Source: JBCBWG01 sp039039985 (lineage in GTDB: Bacteria > Pseudomonadota > Alphaproteobacteria > Rhizobiales > Hyphomicrobiaceae). Taken from it: DNA of 64,000 nucleotides. The translations under genes and the position numbers were made by a program. How positions within the stretch are numbered: position 1 is the stretch's first letter; every line of letters starts with the position of its first letter. The DNA lies in NCBI GenBank assembly GCA_039039985.1, contig JBCCOV010000001.1, forward strand, positions 35,797 through 99,796, read 5' to 3'. Below, one piece after another: positions 60,427-64,000 of this stretch. The notes beneath the pieces are model-generated. The model was not told the DNA's origin, did not search any database, and worked only from the letters and a program-made list of their open reading frames with translations.

Positions 60427-60617
60427 GTTCGTTGAGCCTCCTTAGAATTCAGGTGGGGCCAATCCGCCGCGTTCCACGGGCCGTGCGTCCGGGCGGTACG
60501 AGCAATCCCTCGCTCCCTAGTATACATTGCCGATTGCGACAAGGGCGGGGATAAGTGCAGATCGGTTGGAAAATTGAACGCCAGACGCCTAAAAATTAGG
60601 CAAAAGGAGAGTGCGCG
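60427..60617. promoter_or_regulatory. Divergent promoter region, gltA / HlyC-like gene
   Basis: The 191-nt gap must contain start signals for both genes. On the gltA strand TATACT at about 60518-60523 is a good -10 candidate without a clear -35. On the other strand a 15-nt palindrome at 60587-60601 abuts the Shine-Dalgarno AAAAGGAG of the HlyC-like gene. Confidence 0.4.
60587..60601. repeat. 15-nt inverted repeat before the HlyC-like gene
   Basis: GCCTAA-AAA-TTAGGC is a perfect 6-bp inverted repeat with a 3-nt centre, ending at the first base before AAAAGGAG (60602-60609). It could be a repressor site or a small hairpin near the ribosome-binding site. Confidence 0.6.
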
Positions 60618-61181
60618 ATGGCTGATACGCCGACCCGTGAGCCACGTGGTAAGCAAATACCAGAGGATGGCCCAGCCCGGACCATGGCGCAGTCGTTCTC
60701 CGATATCATAACGATCCTGATCCGGACTGAGCCGTTTCGCGATATGCCGCTCAAGGATCTGGAGTGGCTGGTCGTTCCCGCGCTCATGCGGCACCAATTC
60801 GCGCTTGCGCATGCCACAAAGAATGAAACGAACAAGAACGAAACGCCGGAGTCGCCAAATGGAGAGTCTGGCGACAAAGACGGCCCGCCGATGCCGGTGG
60901 GGCTGGTCATGTGGGCAAGCGTTTCGCCGGACGTGGATGCGAAGTTCCGCGCCGACAAAACCAGTGCACTGATCACCATGGCGCGCGAAGACTGGGCATC
61001 GGGTGATATTCCCTGGATCATCGTCGCGGCTGGCATGCCGCAGGTTCTGAAAACGATGGTCGGTCAGGTTGCGGGCCGTGTTTTCAAAGGGAAACCGGTC
61101 AACATCCGGGTTGGAGACGGCAAGTCTTTCCGTGTCGAAACGCTACGGACTCAAGAACCGAGCACGCCACTGCCGAATTAA
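60618..61181 (+). CDS. HlyC/RtxC-type lysine acyltransferase homologue, catalytic residues apparently lost
   Basis: 187 residues. FRDMPLKDLEWLVVPALMRHQF, in part MPLKDLEWLVVPAL, then PVGLVMWASVSPDVDAKF (in part) and AREDWASGDIPWIIV align with the toxin-activating acyltransferase family (HlyC: RNWPVSL...VLPAI, PVAYCSWANLS, EDWTSGDRKWFID). In this alignment by eye, the catalytic His of HlyC falls on Phe40 and the catalytic Asp on Val136. A polar insertion (about 66-92) separates the two conserved halves. No RTX toxin or type I secretion gene is nearby. Acylation activity is therefore doubtful. AAGGAG precedes the ATG by 9 nt. Confidence 0.75.
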   Translation: MADTPTREPRGKQIPEDGPARTMAQSFSDIITILIRTEPFRDMPLKDLEWLVVPALMRHQFALAHATKNETNKNETPESPNGESGDKDGPPMPVGLVMWASVSPDVDAKFRADKTSALITMAREDWASGDIPWIIVAAGMPQVLKTMVGQVAGRVFKGKPVNIRVGDGKSFRVETLRTQEPSTPLPN

Positions 61182-61348
61182 GGCGGTGCGGCGGGTTACG
61201 TTCGGCGCGGGCCGGGCGTTAACCCGCTTGACAACGCAGTCCGTACGGCTGCCCCAATTTTGCGGCACGCCGATTGGATAACCTGGAATGTCGGAGCAGA
61301 AACGGCTCCGCCCAGGCTTGGACTGAAGTGTTTTTAGGGCATAGCTTT

Positions 61349-62860
61349 ATGCAGATCCATGGGCCAGGCGTTTGCACCGCCGTTGCTATGACAATTGTCT
61401 GTGTGTTGTCCCAAGCCACTATCGCCGCCGAAGATGGTACAAGCCCAAGTTATGGCGCCGCGTATCAGCGTGCAAAGATAATCCAACTGACGCTTTCACC
61501 CCAGGTCACCGATTACTGCTATTTCACGCCAACACCGGAACGCGGCCTGAAAATGCTCAGGGCACCAGCCGTGGATGATCAGCCGCGGTCACAACCAGCC
61601 TGTCCTGTCATTCCAGATCAGAACCGCAGGGAGTGGGAACAGCTCGTTCAGAACTATTTGAAGGCCATGCAGGTCGCAGTGCGCGAACCCGATCAAAATC
61701 TGTCGAACGGTTCGGAGAATGCGGAAGACCGAGCGAAAGAAATTCTAAAACTCTTATTTGACGCAGTTCGCGTTTTGACGTGCGACACAATCTTAAACAC
61801 GAAGCCGCGGACCTGGGAAAAGCTGATTTCGATTGCAGACTTGCGCAGCCTAACCGAGCGAGAACTCCAAGATGCCGAAACGATAGGAAATCGGGTTCGG
61901 GAAGAAGAGGCGAAGCGATGGCTGGTTATTTTCAACGCTTTGCTGCATCCGAAGGGGCCGGGGCGCACGGGTATACATCAAACTTGTTTTCGAACGGTCG
62001 CGAGACAACCCGCAACGACGAAAGAGCCACCGGCGTCCAAAACTGTTGCCAAGGCACCAATTGCCGATGAGCCGCCTCAGCTGGTTGCCAAGCCGCAGCT
62101 TGTCGCCAAGCCAAAGCTGGCGCCACCATCTACGGATAATCGAAGCACCGAAACGGCACTGGCAGCGCCTGGTGATGTGGTTGAACCACCGCGAGCGCCG
62201 GATAGGACGCCGAAGTCCGTGCCCTCCGAACAACCCGACGGATCGACTCCGCCCGCGGTCGAAGCAGATGAAAGCCCTCTTGGAACAGCGCGTCCGATTC
62301 CCGATAATGTTTGGCGAAAGATGCAAGGAACATCTTGGCACCCGAAACTGGGTTGCCCACGGCGCGAGCAACTCAGCTATTTGACTGTCCCCTATCGCGA
62401 TCGCGACGGCCAACGCAGAGTTGGGCAGTTGATTGTCGCCAAGCGCGTCGCGGACGATGTCCTGTCCGTATTTGCAGATATTTACAAAAGCGGGTTCCGC
62501 ATCCAACGCATGCTACCCGTTTATAACTTCAACGGTAATGACAAGCGTTCGATGAAAATGAACAATACGAGCGCATTCAACTGCCGGCGAACAACTGGTG
62601 GATCGCGTTTGTCGGAACATTCATTTGGGACGGCAATCGATATTAATCCCATCCACAATCCATATGTGACGCGGCGCCGAACACTCCCGCCTGAGGGGCG
62701 CCCATTCAACACGCGGAAGAAGCGCGGTGCGAGTGATGACCGCCGGATTATCCAGCCGAATGGACCCGTTGTTCGCGCGTTCCGTCGGATTGGATGGAAG
62801 TGGGGCGGCAACTGGCGTTCCCTAAAAGATTACCAGCACTTTTCAAGATCTGGCCGCTGA
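61349..62860 (+). CDS. Exported M15-type peptidase (VanY/DD-carboxypeptidase-like) with long linker
   Basis: 503 residues. A signal peptide (about 1-26, ending ATIAA), a helical N-terminal region of about 200 residues with no recognised domain, a low-complexity Pro/Ala/Lys linker (about 225-340, with QLVAKP twice in tandem) and a C-terminal peptidase domain. The zinc ligands of M15 peptidases are visible in SEHSFGTAIDIN (His and Asp) and DYQHF (second His). The family cleaves peptidoglycan stem peptides in the periplasm. ATG 61349 has AGGG 9 nt upstream; a TTG at 61274 is less likely. Confidence 0.8.
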   Translation: MQIHGPGVCTAVAMTIVCVLSQATIAAEDGTSPSYGAAYQRAKIIQLTLSPQVTDYCYFTPTPERGLKMLRAPAVDDQPRSQPACPVIPDQNRREWEQLVQNYLKAMQVAVREPDQNLSNGSENAEDRAKEILKLLFDAVRVLTCDTILNTKPRTWEKLISIADLRSLTERELQDAETIGNRVREEEAKRWLVIFNALLHPKGPGRTGIHQTCFRTVARQPATTKEPPASKTVAKAPIADEPPQLVAKPQLVAKPKLAPPSTDNRSTETALAAPGDVVEPPRAPDRTPKSVPSEQPDGSTPPAVEADESPLGTARPIPDNVWRKMQGTSWHPKLGCPRREQLSYLTVPYRDRDGQRRVGQLIVAKRVADDVLSVFADIYKSGFRIQRMLPVYNFNGNDKRSMKMNNTSAFNCRRTTGGSRLSEHSFGTAIDINPIHNPYVTRRRTLPPEGRPFNTRKKRGASDDRRIIQPNGPVVRAFRRIGWKWGGNWRSLKDYQHFSRSGR

Positions 62861-63089
62861 TCATTACAGCTTTGGCGTTTACCAGTCCGACAAATCCGCG
62901 CGCCCTCAGCACAGGTTCATGTTCTCATCGTGAGAATGCGTTGATTCGACGCGCGTTGAGCGCTATCGGATTCAGGAGCGTGTTTGCCTCAATTGGGCAA
63001 GCGGGCTGGTGCCCAGCTGAACGTAACAAGATGTTGCGCTCGACGAATGAGGTCGGCGAGCGTCATTGCGGATTTAAGGATTTCTGCTC

Positions 63090-63365
63090 ATGCGATCGTG
63101 GTTATTAAGTTTTATCGCAGCTGTCGTGGCGACATTTTCAATGGTTTCAGGGGCAAAGGATGCGCACGCCGCGTGCGTTGTCGGCGTCGCAGACTGGGAT
63201 GTTTTGTGGATCAGGCGCGGTCCGTCGTCGCGCACACGTAAGGTCGGCGCGATACCGCCATTTACCTGCGGCGTGGTTGTCTATTGGGACGCGTGTCGCG
63301 GCTCGTGGTGTCCTGTCTACTTCCGCGGCGTGAATGGCTGGTCGCACACGCGCTATCTGCAATAG
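63090..63365 (+). CDS. Small secreted SH3-like protein
   Basis: 91 residues. A signal peptide (about 1-27, ending DAHA) precedes a single bacterial-SH3-type domain: LWIRRGPSSRTRKVGAIP in the position of the LNVRSGPGT motif, then CRGSWCPVYFRGVNGWSHTRYL (in part, GWSHTRYL). Four cysteines could form two disulfides. Such domains bind peptidoglycan. The neighbouring M15 peptidase makes a joint role in cell-wall turnover plausible, though a 229-nt gap separates them. The real start may be this ATG, with no strong Shine-Dalgarno. Confidence 0.75.
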   Translation: MRSWLLSFIAAVVATFSMVSGAKDAHAACVVGVADWDVLWIRRGPSSRTRKVGAIPPFTCGVVVYWDACRGSWCPVYFRGVNGWSHTRYLQ

Positions 63366-63495
63366 AGCTATCTGCAAAAGAGACTGAGAACCCGCAGTCT
63401 GTTGAAGCCGGTTGATGATCCTGATTGCGCCCAGGCTTATCGCTGCAGCGTGCTGTCCAGCGAACGCGGGTCTCGAAATGGGCTCCGGGCGCAGA

Positions 63496-64000
63496 CTAAG
63501 CCGCCACCGCCTGGTCTGCGATCCGGGCCAGTGTTTCCGCTTTGCCCAACACCGCGAGAAGATCGAATATCGGCGGTGATATCGTCGATCCTGTGAGCGC
63601 AACGCGCAACGGCTGCGCGATCTTGCCCAGTTTGAGGTCAGCGCCTTCAGCATAGGCACGAATCGCAGTCTCCACGGCCTCGACCGTCCAGTTGTCGATT
63701 GTCGCCAGGTCCTTGGCGAGTTCTGCGAGGTGCGCCGTTGCAGCTTGATCGAGGTGTTTTGCAGCCTTTGGCTCGACCGAGAGTGGGCGCTCCGCAATCA
63801 AAAATCGCGCACCGTTGAGCAAGTCGACCAACGTTTTCGAGCGCTCCTTCAGGCTTGGGACCGTGGCGGCGAACCGGTCCCAACCGATTTGCGCAAACCG
63901 GTCGGCCAAATCAGCTCCGTTTTCGATCTCGTGCGCGATGTCGCGTGCGGAGCGGAACAGCTCATCGTCCGTGCTGTCGCGCATGTAAATGCCGTTCAGG
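63496..64000 (-). CDS. gltX: Glutamate--tRNA ligase, C-terminal part (5' end outside window)
   Basis: About 167 C-terminal residues; the frame is open to the window edge on this strand, so the N-terminal catalytic half is outside. LNGIYMRDSTDDEL fits the segment that follows the KMSKR loop region in GluRS. The remaining part, ending KIAQPLRVALTGSTISPPIF and DLLAVLGKAETLARI (in parts), is the typical anticodon-binding domain end. A gltX-gltA neighbourhood is common in alphaproteobacteria. It is convergent with the SH3-like gene, 130 nt away. Confidence 0.93.
   Translation of the reverse strand, partial: LNGIYMRDSTDDELFRSARDIAHEIENGADLADRFAQIGWDRFAATVPSLKERSKTLVDLLNGARFLIAERPLSVEPKAAKHLDQAATAHLAELAKDLATIDNWTVEAVETAIRAYAEGADLKLGKIAQPLRVALTGSTISPPIFDLLAVLGKAETLARIADQAVAA

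Noticed and set aside
62861..63089. Short frames between the M15 peptidase and the SH3-like gene
   Set aside because: They overlap flanking genes, lack start signals and have no consistent composition.
1..64000. tRNA, rRNA, CRISPR, insertion sequence and prophage features
   Set aside because: The gaps between genes are short and were scanned by eye. No cloverleaf-like sequence, regular repeat-spacer pattern, transposase or integrase was recognised.

Overview
The window is a GC-rich, gene-dense stretch of an alphaproteobacterial chromosome. The assignment rests on gene content and order: a long complex I (nuo) gene set with extra genes between the subunits, a class I BirA without a DNA-binding domain, a short ProRS, LpxI in place of LpxH, and the run rpsB-tsf-pyrH-frr-uppS-cdsA-dxr-rseP-bamA-lpxD-fabZ-lpxA-lpxI-lpxB leading towards gltA and gltX. 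No rRNA, tRNA, CRISPR array, insertion sequence or prophage gene was recognised. No genus can be named from the sequence alone.

Region 1 (1-23791) holds the end of a beta-carbonic anhydrase gene and all fourteen nuo genes, in the order A-B-C-D-E-F-G-H-I-J-K-L-M-N. The set is split. nuoABC, a GFA-fold gene and nuoD form one unit. Then come an opposite-strand host-attachment (baeRF-like) gene, creD and a small membrane protein gene before nuoE. A LysR/SDR divergent pair, a GNAT acetyltransferase and an EamA transporter separate nuoE from nuoF. A pentapeptide-repeat gene precedes nuoG. Within nuoG-N three small membrane-protein genes sit at H/I, I/J and J/K with operon-like spacing, which makes them candidates for complex I accessory or assembly factors.

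Region 2 (23791-36462) reads almost entirely on the + strand: birA, ribonuclease J, methylmalonyl-CoA epimerase, a DUF1467 membrane protein, proS, lolC/E and lolD (lipoprotein release), a DCC-type thiol oxidoreductase overlapping a saccharopine-dehydrogenase-like/DUF4166 gene, and dnaE.

Region 3 (36463-40786) is more accessory. It has a membrane-anchored DUF2235 hydrolase, an opposite-strand alpha/beta hydrolase, a secreted Arg-rich protein with a Cys-rich tail, a good intrinsic terminator, and a 17-nt tandem repeat in the rpsB leader.

Region 4 (40787-56409) is the translation/envelope block. Ribosomal protein S2 has an extra C-terminal helix-hairpin-helix-like domain, and a perfect 10-bp hairpin lies between rpsB and tsf. 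EF-Ts, UMP kinase and ribosome recycling factor follow, then undecaprenyl-PP synthase, CdsA, DXR, RseP, BamA and the lipid A genes. LpxI is about 165 residues longer than usual; by eye the extra part resembles a second, degenerate copy of its own C-terminal domain.

Region 5 (56435-64000) contains, on the - strand, a GT39/ArnT-like membrane glycosyltransferase, a second EamA transporter, gltA, and the 3' part of gltX at the window edge. On the + strand are a HlyC-type acyltransferase homologue whose two catalytic positions appear to be lost, an M15-type peptidase on a long Pro/Ala/Lys-rich linker, and a small secreted SH3-like protein.

The strongest leads for new biology are the duplicated LpxI domain, the three small nuo-embedded membrane proteins and the degenerate HlyC-like protein next to gltA. 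All homology calls are from reading motifs; no database search was run.
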